This document shows, piece by piece, positions 42,706 to 53,941 of a stretch of DNA of 64,000 nucleotides (positions within the stretch are counted from its first letter, which is position 1; every line of letters begins with the position of its first letter). The stretch is from Poecilobothrus nobilitatus (lineage: Eukaryota; Arthropoda; Insecta; Diptera; Dolichopodidae): the NCBI GenBank assembly GCA_947095535.1, contig OX352774.1, forward strand, positions 72,664,416 to 72,728,415, in the 5' to 3' direction. The translations under genes were made by a program, and so were the position numbers. Below the pieces are notes generated by a model. The model was not told where the DNA came from and made no database searches. It worked only from the letters and a program-made list of their open reading frames with translations.

Positions 42706-44968
42706 CACCTATCTCTCGCTTAACGGACACTCTTTATACGGAATTTCGCTATAACGGGAATTGAAAAATTATTCTACGGTCTCTGTTAACGTACAAAAAA
42801 TTCGATTCGAAAAAAAAAGAAGTCAAAAAGCAATAACATTAGTAAATAAATTAGATGTAATACGTCGTTCTGAAACTGGTGAGACAATTACTGAAATTTC
42901 GAAAGTATTAGGCAAGATCTACAGTTGGTACTATACTTGATAACAAGGCTAAAATTAAAGCACAATCACAATCAGCTGCTCCACGAAGTGTTCCAAAACT
43001 AACTCGCCATAGAAGTTATATTATGGAAAAAATGGTAAATCTATTAGGTATATGGATCGAAGATAATAATCAACGTAATATACCTATGAACACAATGACG
43101 ATCCAGGAAAAAGGCAAAAGTATTTTTGAAAAATTAAAACTTGAAAATGGTAATCCAGCTAGTGAAACTTTCCGCGCCAGTAAAATTTGGTTTGAAAAAT
43201 TTAAAAACCGCCACAATTTGCACAATATAAAGTTGAAAGGTGAAGCTGCGAGTTCTGATATTACGGCAGCGTGTGATTATCCAAAAATATTAAAACAAAT
43301 TATAGAAGAAGGACAATATGTTTCGGAACAAATTTTTAACGTAGACGAGACCGGCCTGTACTGGAAACGGATGCCAGAAAGAACTTATATTTCTAAGGAT
43401 GAAAAGTCTGCACCTGGCTTCAAAGTAGAGCGTTTAACTCTACTTCTCGGGAGCAATGCAGCTGGAGATTTTAAGTTGAAGCCTCTATTAATATACTTTT
43501 CCGAAAATCCTAGAGCTCTCAAAGGATGTAATAAATCCCATTTGCCAATTATTTGGAAATCCAACAAAAAAGCATGGATGACTTCAAGTTTATTTGAATC
43601 TTGGTTTAAAAACTGTTTTTGTCCCGAAGTCAAACTTTATTTGGAAAGAAAAAGCCTCAGTAATAAAATTCCTTTGCTCCTGGATAATGCTCCAAGCCAT
43701 CCACTAAACCTACATGAGCTATCTAATAATGTTCGGATTGAGTACCTGCCTAAAAATACAACAGCCTTGATTCAACAAATGGATCAAGGCGTGATATCTA
43801 CATTCAAAGCATATTATTTGCGAAAAACTTTTAAACAACTAATTGTTGCCAGTGAGATAGATGGACATGGTTTTGCTTCAATTAAAGCGTTCTGGAAAAA
43901 TTACAATATTAAAGATGCTATACAGAATATTGCAGAATCATGGAAAGAAATTGAACCGTCTACAATGATGGGATGAACCGTCTACAACGGGTGTTTGGAA
44001 AAAAATTTGGCCAGAGAATGTTAATAACGATATTGCCGATGTTCAAGTTCTTCCGGAAGTCCTTCAAAATATAGTAAATCTTGGTAATCAACTTGGTTTT
44101 GAAGATTTTGTAGAATCAGATGTTACAGATTTAATAAATGCTCATGGAGCTAGTCTTTCCGATGATGATTTGCTACAATTGGACCAAAATCGTCCACCTG
44201 AAGAACACGATAATGAAGATACCATTGCAAATATTTCTCAGGAGCTTTCCACAAAAGACCTGTCTACTACTCTTTTCCATTTCGAAGAAGGTATTAAGGT
44301 CCTGACCGAAAAAGATGTGAATAACGAACGTAGCTTGAAGGTATCTCGAGCTGTAAATGAAGCTATAGATTGTTACAAGCAGCTATACAAAGAAAAAATA
44401 AAATTGGCAACTCAACAAAAATTAACCAGCTTTTTTCAACCAGTTGCTTCCACATCAGCTAATACTACTTTTGACGCCATTCAAAACTTGGATACCAGCT
44501 CTGAAGCGGATTTGAATTTCCAAGCAGATTGCAGTACATACTTCATCATAAGATAAATGCTCAAAGATCGTTATACATATTATTGTGTTCGTAATATAAT
44601 GGATTAATTTATGTTTTTAAAGAATTTTGTTATTTTTAATTATTTTTATATGTAAATATGTACATACTATTTCTGAATTAAATTATTTTTTGTTTTTGAA
44701 TATTTTTATGTATTTAATAATTTATTTTAATAGTTATGTAATAAATATTTTTGAATTATTATCTTAATTAATATTTTTTCTTTTTTAATAAAATGTATAA
44801 TTCATATCACTTTTAGTATACATATAACAATATTTTTACATATATGTACCGTATACAATACGTACATACATTAATATGATATGTTCGAAATAAAATTCGA
44901 TTTACGGAATTTCGATTTACGGATAACTTTTCTGGAACGGAACCCCGCCATTAAGCGAGGGATGGGTG
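42706..44968 (+). mobile_element. Tigger-type (pogo/Tc1-mariner) element
   Basis: 2263 bp, TA at 42704-42705 and 44969-44970. The left end CACCTATCTCTCGCTTAACG and the reverse complement of the right end, CACCCATCCCTCGCTTAATG, match at 17 of 20 bases. It sits in the right-end segment of the Harbinger. Confidence 0.9.
42790..44556 (+). pseudogene. Tigger-type transposase (CENP-B HTH, DDE_1)
   Basis: The first helix-turn-helix reads KKAITLVNKLDVIRRS-like and ETGETITEISKVLG, with a frameshift near 42913, and then RSTVGTILDNKAKI joins the main frame 43023-43976. The CENP-B-like part has RASKIWFEKFKNRHNLHNIK. The catalytic core shows IFNVDETGLYWKRMP, IPLLLDNAPSHPLNL and LIQQMDQGVISTFK, so all three Asp are there. 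A 22-bp tandem duplication at about 43952-43995 (unit starts GAACCGTCTACAA) shifts the frame and ends the protein early. The rest (FEDFVESDVTDLI, KLTSFFQP) is in frame 44170-44556. No upstream ATG was found. Confidence 0.82.
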
Positions 44969-45017
44969 TAATACATATTCCATGTCAAATTACAATACAC
45001 ATGGTCTGAAGGCACCT

Positions 45018-45108
45018 TAATACAGTATAAAATTTTTTAATATTTTTAAATTCTATTTAATGATCAGTCTTTAATTTTAAATTTCTAATATTTTATTTAT
45101 CTTATAGT
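45018..45108. other. Junction: Harbinger TAA, last four LTR bases, Gypsy GTAT, then flank
   Basis: 45018-45020 TAA is the Harbinger duplication, 45021-45024 TACA completes the Gypsy 3' LTR, and 45025-45028 GTAT is its target duplication. The rest is AT-rich flank. Confidence 0.8.
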
Positions 45109-46993
45109 ATATATTTAATTTGATCTCTTTTTTTTCTTTTAATTTTATTATTTAATTTCATATTATTTTAAGTTAATCTTCCTTATTATTATTAATATTG
45201 TACAATAAAAATTTCTTCTATAATAACACTTCCTAATACTAGCACACATTAGAAGTTTAAAGGCTGTTTACATTTCGGACCTCTCAATTTTCGCTGATGC
45301 TTCTATGAAACAGAAGATGAACATTTAAATAATATCAAAAAATTTTTTTTTAAATTGCAGGGAGCTAACTTAATAGTAAATCTGGACAAAACCGAATTTT
45401 TAGAACAGAAAACCGAGTTCTTGGGATACTTCATCACTCATGAATATATCAAACTTCAAAGTTGCAGCTACTCATGAATATATCAATCCGGCCAAAGTTG
45501 CAGCTATCAAATATGATAACACCAGAGAATTTGAAAAAACTAAAAGGATTTCTTAGACTAACATCATATTAAAGACGTTTTATCAAGGACTTCGCTAAAA
45601 TAGCAAAACCACTTAACAATATGACGATGAGGGGAAAATTCTCAAATCAGTACAAATGAGTCAAAAAAATACAAATAAAATTTATCAAAGAAGAACAAGA
45701 AGCTTTCAAAAACATTAAAAACATTGCTTTCATCATCAGAATTATTGATTTTTCCAGATTTCAACAAACCATTTTTGCTAACAACAGACTCATCCAATCA
45801 TGCCAACATGCCAACGGAGCTGTTTTATTGCAAGTCGAATTAGGTAAAGATAAACCAATAACATATATTCGTAGATCCTTAAATAAAACCGAGGAGAATT
45901 ACGCCACAAACGAGAAGGAGATGCTGGCAGAAGGAATAGTCTGGGCCATAGAAAATCTGAGAAATTATTTATACGGAGCAAAACAAATCAATATATTAAC
46001 AGACAATCAACCGTTAACATTTGCCCTAGGAAGTAAGAATAACAACGCAAAACTAAAACGATGGAAAGAATAGAATGGAATACAAATATACAATTATAAA
46101 TTAATGTACAAACCAGGATGTACCAACAAAGTCGCAGAAGTTCTATCAAGATTACCAACAGAAATCAATAATAACAGAATAATAATTTTACAGAAACAAT
46201 TCACATAGACATCATTGAAATACAGAACGAAAAGGAAAAACTGATCAAAATCGTTCACTATTTTACAACACCAAGAATGATAGTGGACAACGAAGGTAGT
46301 GTTATGACGGGTATCACCATCTCAAATTACATCTAACAATATTTCAATATCTGATAGATCAAATTACAACAGGTACATGTGAAATTTCTTTTCGTTAACT
46401 TATGTACCTATTACAATATGATATTAATTATAATTTATAAGACATATTTAGTTTTAATTTAATTATATTCTACTAATTATGTATTATAAGAAAAATCTAT
46501 ATTATTTTTTATTAATTTATATGACCCAGCCGGTGTTTGAACCCGAGGCCTTTCGTATGAACAGCGACACCGTTAACTGAATAAAATAAAAGCTACACCA
46601 CCAAGTTACAAAAAGCCAAGTCTTTAATGAATCAAGTAGCAGAAAATGAAGAAAAAAGTTATATAAGGAGAATCCTGACAACAAAAATTCAAAACCAAGC
46701 AGCAGTTGCAATTAGGAGGTTATTATCTCAAACAGTGACGTGGCAGCAAATAAGAAGCCAAGCTAATTAAATCCATTGGAATTCATGAATCATATTTGGC
46801 ATTAAAAGAACAAGCTGATGCAATAAAATTAATTACGGTAAGTCAATTTTATTCTGACTTAAGTAGAATTTTAGATAAGTTAAATATAAAATATAATTTA
46901 GATGTAAGTCATCCGATAGATTTTAAACCCAGGAATAATGAAAAAAGTATTCTCATGAATAAAAATAAAAACTCATGTACCAGACGATATCGT
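45109..46993 (+). mobile_element. Errantivirus-like fragment, copy 2, env-like region deleted
   Basis: Follows copy 1 (39250-42095) base by base with few differences, but jumps from GTGTTATGA (46307) to CGGGTATCACC (46308), a loss of the 1061 bases 40430-41490. RNase H (45828-46073) has three extra codons in the KEMLAEGIVWAI segment. The gag piece lies at 46610-46970. Small duplications (for example CATGAATATATCAA near 45450-45485) are private to this copy. Confidence 0.75.
46515..46580 (-). repeat. tRNA-like (SINE-type) insertion
   Basis: About 60 bases absent from the same place in copy 1. On the minus strand: AGTTAACGGTGTCGC, CATACGAAAGGCC, then B-box-like GGGTTCAAACACC and CGGCTGGGTCAT. 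It looks like the D-arm-to-T-arm part of a tRNA. A full cloverleaf cannot be drawn, so it is probably a SINE fragment. Confidence 0.45.
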
Positions 46994-47450
46994 CATAATG
47001 GTTAAATTAAATTGGAACATCTGTAACTATTTCGTATAAAATTTTATTATTCCAAATAATGTTTTAATTATTAATGGATTTTTTAATTTTTTTCTTTGAA
47101 TATGTGGAAATATTGATTCATCAATATTATAAAAACAGTAGATCCTAAATTTATAAAAACAATTAATTTTGGGTTTACCGATAGTAAATTCTACTATTGG
47201 TAATTAATTTTCTGAGGCACTAAATGAATATTTTCCTCAACTTTAAGAGGATCCACTTCCATTTCGATTATACTGATTAAAGTAAATTTCTGGAAGAAGG
47301 TTAACAGAAATCTGGGAAATTTGGGATTTCTGTTTCTGTATATTATAACAGTCTAAGATGCTCAAGTTCTACAATCAATTTTATTTTATACTTTTTAGGG
47401 GGCGAATTAGGTTTTGATAAAAGCTAAGATATTATTTTATTTTATACTTT
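46994..47450. other. Non-coding spacer
   Basis: AT-rich. CTTTTTAG with flanking TTTTATTTTATA is repeated at about 47378 and 47435. No gene is supported. Confidence 0.4.
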
Positions 47451-48430
47451 TTAGTTTTAAATGAAATACATAATTCGAGTGGAGCAGATAATATACCAAC
47501 TTCGGTTGTGAAAAGCTGCAAAGTCGAATTAGCTGAATGTATAGCAGAATTAATTAATGAAACTCTATGTCAAGCAGAACTGCCTAAAGTTTTAAAAATA
47601 TACAAAATAATACCGGTAACACAAAATACGGGCAGTACTGAAGCACGAGAAGATTTTTGACAAATCGCAATAGCACCAGTTTTTAGCAATGCTGTCGAAA
47701 CAATAGTTAACAATCCATTAACTAAATACTTAAGTAGAAAAAACTTGCGAAGTAAACAACAGTACGGTTTGAAAAAACAATCTAATACTGAAGCTGCATT
47801 ATTTGATATGATCTGCAAAGTACAAGCTGGTCTTCATGATAAGAAAAAAGTAGTTGCTGTTTTCATCAATGTCAAAAAAGCATTTGACACAGTTGACAGA
47901 AAAATACTTTTAAAGATTTTATTAGAACATGGTATCCGTGATAAAGAATATCTTTGGTTCAAAAGTTATTTGGAAGATATAGTTCAATTTGCCGAATGTG
48001 ATGGAATAAAAAGCTATGTGGAAAAAAACAGTTTTGGAGTAATCCCAGGCAGCTCACTGGGGCCAACTTTATTTTCATTGTACATAAACGGGTTACTAAA
48101 ACTGAAATTCAAAGGTACTTTATTTATGTATACTGATGATATGGTGATTGTTTATCAAGAAACTTCAATTATGAACTTAGAAAGTACTATTCAAAGAGAT
48201 ATGGAGCTGGTTAATAATTGGATGAATCGACATAAGCTAAGTGTTAAAACCAAATTTATAATTTTTAAAACAAAGCCTGCAGATTATCTTGATATAAAAA
48301 ATAGCAATAACCAACTTGAAATGGTTAAAAAATATAAATAATTAGGGGTAATTCTAGATGAAAATTTGACGTGGCAAAGTTTAATAATAAGAAAAATTAT
48401 AAATAGAAAATTTAATATAGGGAATTAGAA
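47451..48430 (+). pseudogene. LINE reverse transcriptase fragment with YTDD motif
   Basis: It starts at the RT fingers (NSSGADNIPTSVVKSCK), loses frame near 47660 (TGA), then 47745-48341 is open: KKQSNTEAALFDMICKVQ, VFINVKKAFDTVDRKILLKI (motif A), VIPGSSLGPTLFSLYIN (motif B) and FMYTDDMVIVYQET (motif C, Thr instead of the usual Ala). LEMVKKYK*LGVILDENLTW is the thumb, with one TAA. Endonuclease and C-terminus are missing. It resembles jockey/CR1-type enzymes. Confidence 0.75.
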
Positions 48431-49324
48431 TAATAAGGTATTAGGTATATGTATAGAAAAAAAGTTTTTTATGAATGAATTATATTATTACTTAGTAGTT
48501 AAATGTAGTTATCTTTTTTGCATGTTGTTATTGATTTGTTATGAAATTATGAATTTTTATTGCATTGTATGAATTGTATATATTTTAATTATTATGAAAC
48601 ACTCTATACAAGCTATATTGTATAAACACTCTATACAAGCTACCCTACCTACCTAGTAATCGGTTAATAAGATTATGCAGTAAAAAATGTTGACAAATAT
48701 TTTGATTTAAATTATAAACAAATGTAGTGGAACAAAATAATTTAGCAAAGTTCTTAACCAAAATGCATTATGAACGAACGTACATATTTATTAGGTACAT
48801 AGTTTTAATTTTTTGTGTTGACAAAATTTTGTTTGTAATGTAAATGAATTATGATTTGTAATGCACAAAAGCATAATTTTGCAATGATCTTTAATTTTTA
48901 TATTCTTTGCCATGTATCTAGTTTGGATTTGAAAATTGGAATTATTTTTCAATAAAATTTTATGCTACATTGTGTATTGTGGATATCTATTTATAATAAA
49001 ATGAAAACAATTTTTCTAGTAACAAAAGTTATTTTTACTAAATAAAAAAGATAAATTTTCTGTTTAAGCGCACATATCTTCTAAGTATCATAAATTAACA
49101 AAGTATAAACTTTGGTATAAAATTTTTGTATTAATTTAATAAAATATTAACCATATAAATCGGATGAATGATTTTCAAGTTACAGCTCTTTTAAGCAAAT
49201 TTGTTTGATTATATATAATTTTGTATGTACATATGTCGATTGTAGATAACATATTTCCATACTCGTACATTTTTTCTAAACTAATATTTGTAAATTAATT
49301 CTGTAATATTATATACAATACGAT
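48431..49324. other. Non-coding interval with a short tandem duplication
   Basis: AAACACTCTATACAAGCTA occurs twice at about 48597 and 48626. The rest is AT-rich without coding signal; the first part may be LINE 3' UTR. Confidence 0.5.
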
Positions 49325-50790
49325 CAGGGTTGCCAGATTGAAGATTTGGTCTTCATTTTGAAGATTTTTATCTTAGACAACAAAATAGAAGACTTTTTGT
49401 TGTTATTGAAAAAAATAATTTTTTGCTTTTCTTTGTAATATGTAAATCATTAGGGACTATTGACTACTTATATTTTCTTTGGAAATTCTTAATTAGAACA
49501 ATTCTTTTTGTAAACTTCGTTTTTGAAATTGATTTTTGTAGAATTTAATTTTTCAAAGCATATAATTTTTAATCTTTCAAAATAATTCTTCTGCACGTCA
49601 ACTTTTATCTTAATGTAAACTTAGTTTGTTAATTGTTTATTGTCAGCATTAACGTCAAAATATTAAGTTTCTGTTTATATCAAAACCGATTTGAATTTTA
49701 CGTTTAATAGTCGTTATTCATAATCATCATATCATATCATAATCATATTATTGCTGTGTTGGAGAAGTATTCGAATATTATTGCTGTACTCATTAAAAAT
49801 GAAGAAATTTTTAAAGAAAAGTAAGTAGTTATTAAAAACAAAAATTAAATAATTTACGAAAATAAAATTTTACGAAATTTACGAAAACTCCGAAATTGAA
49901 GATTTAATATCTTCAGGATCCAAGGAGAAAAATTTGAACCTCCATGAAAAAAGTATCCTTTATAATTTTTAACTTTTATTTTTTTTTACTCTCTATACAT
50001 TACTTACTTAGGTGTTTTGGAATTATATTCAAGAGAATTTTCTTGTACTTGGTTATTTGATCCAGAGCTGAAACAATGGATAAAAGAAAATAATAACGAA
50101 TTCGAAATCTTTAAAGATATTTTTTTCGTTTGCTGCAAACGTTGATCAAATTGAAACTGCTAAAAGACTAATAGAAAATTTCAACAAATCTTTAACAGAA
50201 TTATGCTTACAATTTTCAGCTTACATTTTACAAGAATATTTTCGGCAGTAAATTGTAATAAGAAAGTTAAAAAATCGTTTGAGTAACGATACTTTAGAAA
50301 GTATTACTCACTAAAGAACATTTGAAAATAATAAATACTGAATGTTTCTTACTTCTTATAAATACGTAAACATTGCGAAAATATTTAGCGAAAAATATCT
50401 AAAGGTTTCAAAAATATCTAATATTTAGCGAAAAATATCTAAATTACTCAATTTTAAATTTTCTAAATTACCTAAAATCTATATAAGACATTATCTAATC
50501 TTTTATTTTTTTCAATATTTCTTTAATTTTTTATTTCGTTTTTTTAAATAATTTTGTTAATTTTTTGTTTTATATCATGTTTTTGTTATATCATATTTTT
50601 GTGTTATTTGTTATGTTTTGTGTTTTTTTCAATTTGTTTTATACTAGAATAAAAAAAGAAAATTTTATATTCAAACATTGTTTAATTATTTAAATCGCAA
50701 TTAACTCTGGAAAAGTCTTCAAAATGAAGACTTTTTGTATGCTCATTGAAGGCTTCTAATAATTTTTATCTTACGAAGACAACGCCAGTA
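49325..50790. mobile_element. Non-autonomous element with GTCTTC/GAAGAC-rich ends
   Basis: The left end region reads CAGGGTTGCCAGATTGAAGA and GTCTTCATTTTGAAGA. The right end region has GTCTTCAAAATGAAGAC, and ATTTTTATCTTA occurs near both ends (49363 and 50762). CAGGGTTGCCAG is a hAT-like terminus, but the right terminus (ACAACGCCAG) matches only in part and no duplication is seen. Boundaries are therefore tentative. Confidence 0.4.
49798..50275 (+). pseudogene. Short gene remnant inside the GTCTTC element
   Basis: ATGAAGAAATTTTTAAAGAA at about 49799 ends at a GTAAGTAG donor after nine codons. At about 50012, after an AG, the frame LELYSREFSCTWLFDPELKQ, WIKENNN is open, shifts in a T run near 50125 and goes on as DQIETAKRLIENFNKSL. 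The DPELKQWI segment resembles the N-terminal part of some insect hAT proteins. I cannot identify it with certainty. Confidence 0.35.
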
Positions 50791-50839
50791 AATATTCTGT
50801 TTCGCTTGAGCTAAATCTCGATGTAGTCAAAATTTCGAA

Positions 50840-51720
50840 TTGCGGTTAAATTAACAAAGTAGCTTTTAACTCTAAGAAAACACTGTGCTGTTTAGTCTCC
50901 AAAACGGAAATTTTGCTACATACGGGCGAGCTCAACATCTTGGGCATGGACCTAAACCAAAAATTAAGTTGGTCCAATCATATTTTTGGTATAGCTAAAG
51001 ATGCATCAAAGTGTATGTGTTTCTTGTATCGTTGTAAACTTCTTTTCAACTGATCTCTTTAACATCTATAAAACATATATAAGATCTAAGATAGAGTAAA
51101 ATGCACATATTTGGGCTGAAGCCTCTAAAACGGCATTGGGATTTCCCGATAAAGTGCAAAATAGAGCAATTCGTCTAATAAACGATCCCACTGTCTCCTT
51201 TACGCTCTCACCAATCCATCTCCGTCGCCTTACAGAAAGACTCACCCTGTTTTATAGATACCTTATAGGATTGGGTTCATGCTCTAACGAGATTAAAAGT
51301 TAGATGCCTCCTCTTAAAGCATTCCAAAGAGAAACAAGGAGAGCTTTTCCTGCGCACCCCTATGTAGCTCAATTTCCCAGATGGCATAATTCGGCTTATG
51401 GAAATTCGTTTCTAGTACGAACATCGCGAATGTGGAACCATCTCCCACCTCATGTATTCCCCAGAATTGGTGATGATTACATTTACAAAGTACAAAGATT
51501 CAAGATGTATATTAACAACTTTGTTCACAATATACCTGACAATTTGAAATCAATTTTCATTCCATTACTAAATTTCCTCTGACCAGCCAGTACATGAGTA
51601 CTAAAGGTCGTATAACCAATTGTTTGATCAAAAAAGGGAAGTGGTGTTTAGTGGGTTAAAGTCCCACACACTCATAGAGGACTTGTGCACGTTTTTACTC
51701 CTCTATAGTGTCTTTCAATG
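50840..51720 (+). pseudogene. LINE 3' end: RT thumb and C-terminus, GC-richer than surroundings
   Basis: NSKKTLCCLVSKTE and LNILGMDLNQKLSWSNHIFG open it, then stops. VQNRAIRLINDPTVSF, LSPIHLRRLTERLTLFYRYL and, after one stop at 51301, PHVAQFPRW-like and FLVRTSRMWNHLPPHVFPR close it at TGA 51580. This ending is typical of CR1/jockey-type LINEs. Base composition is clearly more balanced than in the rest of the window, which suggests a younger or different source. A run of nine A near 51739 may be its tail. Confidence 0.7.
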
Positions 51721-52290
51721 ATTCCCACCTACCCTCGCAAAAAAAAACTCAGAATACGATAGCAATTAACAATTTAGCATTTGTTAATATAATATGTTAT
51801 TTCAAAAATTTATGAGGCGAATTCTCATTCCGTAATTAGTAGTAGTAAGTATACATAATTTTACTCTTTTCTCAAAAATGCCTGAATTATCTACTCAGCC
51901 ACCTTTACAAAACATGTAAATCAAAACACTTTTAAATTTTACTTATTATTTTACATTTTAAAATTTTATTAATTAATTCCAAATTAATTTTATTTATTAA
52001 TTTTAACAATTTGCTTCTTATTCTTTCAGGTATGCAACTACAAGTGAAGTACCGTTTTTGTTTTAGTAATTTACCAGCTTTTATTTCAAATGTGGATAAT
52101 GCTGATTTTACATTATTACATTTTTTGCTATAATATGATCGATGCTACAGTTAATTATTAAAAGTAGTATGTATGAATTTTCTTCTATTAATTTTTATAA
52201 TATTCAAACATGATCTTTCAAAAAAATTTATTCAATAAGCACTAGGTCAATTATTCATTCCCAAAATTTCAATATTCAAAAAATTTACAT
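51721..52290. other. Non-coding AT-rich interval
   Basis: No gene, terminus or repeat is supported. Confidence 0.5.
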
Positions 52291-52570
52291 ACTTAACTTA
52301 TCTAAATTCTCCCCTAACTAAAAATGAAATTTCAAGTAGAAATATAATTGACCAACAAAAAGGTAATAATAAATTATGTATCGTGAAACTGAAATCCGAA
52401 ACAATAAAAGCAGAACTTATGGCTAAAAAAAGACAACCAAAGGTCTGTATTCCAGTGATCTGAATTTTGGAGACGAAGGAAACCGCGAGATATGTTTTCG
52501 TTTCCATCTATTACCGCCGTAATCAAAGATATATTACCATGCAAAACAATTTAAAGTTTCACATAACTTT
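52291..52570 (+). pseudogene. Possible LINE ORF1 / FP-like relic
   Basis: The plus strand reads ISSRNIIDQQKGNNKLCIVK, LKSETIKAELMAKKRQPK and, after a frameshift, LNFGDEGNREI and YYHAKQF. This pattern (variable-K/R, AKK, NEHLTP-like, FxxAK) is found in gag-like ORF1 and FP25K-like proteins associated with insect LINEs. Stops and short length make it a guess. Confidence 0.3.
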
Positions 52571-53330
52571 CAATACCTTTCGTTCAATAACAATCAAATA
52601 GTACTGCGGCAAAATGCTACAAGTAAGGTGTGCAATATTAATTCACATAATGATATTGAAAAAATTAAAACATTTAATATTAAGTAAATTATTTTTATTA
52701 TATGTATTTCAAGTTATTCATAACAATTTAAGATAATTGAGAATTTTTCGTATTACTTAGATTTTTTACATATTTTTTTTTCGCTAAATAATTTACATAA
52801 CCTTTACGTTTATTTCATATATTTAATTTTAATCAATTACTACACAAAAAACAATTTTTATAACCTTTTTACTAATATTTCACTTATAATTTTTACTTAA
52901 ACATATTTATATTTTAAATAATTCTTATAACCTAAGTTATTCTAATTTCAATTTTTTTATTTTGACGTTAATGTACACATACAAAATTTTCTTTTTATTT
53001 TATTATCAAATTATTTATATCACTTCAAATAACATAAAACTCAAAATATTAAATAATTTAACCTTTCTTTTAAAGTATATGCATGTAAATAACAATCTAC
53101 ATAATATAATTAAGAAAGAATTTTCTCGTATATTTCTCGTATACCTTAGATTTACGCATTCTATTTATTTACATATTTATATTTGTTTTTATATATTACT
53201 AAAATTTTTTACGTTTAGTTATATACTAAATAATTTACATAACCTAGAATATGCCTATTACAAAATTTTAATTTTAACTCTAAACCACATATATAAAATT
53301 TTATCGTTATGGGGAGAGGAGGGTAATTCT
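52571..53330. other. Non-coding AT-rich interval
   Basis: The frame 52962-53360 is open but consists of Tyr/Phe/Ile/Leu/Asn codons expected of AT-rich DNA. Nothing else is seen. Confidence 0.5.
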
Positions 53331-53941
53331 GTACACTTAACTTATATCGAATATTTCTAAAAAAAGTATTATTGTTTCGATGGTGCAATCCTTTTTATTC
53401 GAAAGCCTATTTAATAAACTACAATAAAATTGTACTTTTAAGGCTCTAAATATTAAGGAAAAAGTGATAATAAAGGTTTTCTGAAAACCTTCACTGTACG
53501 CAATTACCCGAAAGGTTGTGGTAATACCGTACAAATAGAGGCTAATTCCGTACAAGGAGGGAAATTCCGTACGCACTACTAAAATTCAGAAAATATGACT
53601 TCAAATAATTAAAAATTAATTTATTTTTTTAAACATAATAAAAATTATCAACAGTTCATTGAAAAATAGGAACTTCAAATTATAAAAATAATTTAAAATT
53701 AAAATTGCGGAACATAAAAAAAAATTTCTTATTTTTAAATGAAAATTAATATGTCATTGAAATAAAGAAGAAAGCGGATCTTCTGGCTCTGGACATGGAT
53801 AGAGTTCCATGTTTGATTGAGTTTCCGTGCACTGCACTGTATACCAGTATTTAATGGTAAGTGAAATATAAAAAAACTTAAAATAAAATAATTAGTTTTA
53901 TTTCAGAATTCTAAGGTTATAGTTTTTACCTAGCAACAAAA

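Larger units (their letters stand above)
33150..45017 (+). mobile_element. Harbinger element nested in the Gypsy LTR and itself enlarged by insertions
   Basis: The left end AGGTCCTTTCAGACTATGTG and the reverse complement of the right end, AGGTGCCTTCAGACCATGTG, are inverted repeats. The 3-bp duplication TAA lies at 33147-33149 and 45018-45020. It carries a transposase gene on the plus strand and a MADF-like partner on the minus strand. About 9.4 kb of foreign DNA (pogo, errantivirus-like block, hAT piece, Tigger) now separates its body from its right end. Confidence 0.8.
28896..45024 (+). mobile_element. Gypsy-type LTR retrotransposon, split by a nested Harbinger
   Basis: The 5' LTR (28896-29007) and 3' LTR (33021-33149 plus 45021-45024) share GGTTGACAACCCCTGCATTG and the rest of their length. 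The 4-bp duplication GTAT lies at 28892-28895 and 45025-45028, which can only be recognised when 33150-45020 is treated as an insertion. Gag, degraded protease, RT, RNase H and integrase remains lie between. Many stops and homopolymer expansions show it is old. Confidence 0.85.

Noticed and set aside
52298..52507. Minus-strand frame of 69 codons resembling a membrane protein
   Set aside because: The plus strand gives a better, LINE ORF1-like reading; the minus frame has no family motif.
52962..53360. 132-codon plus-strand frame
   Set aside because: Tyr/Phe/Ile/Asn-rich and without domain, splice signal or homologue pattern; expected in AT-rich DNA.
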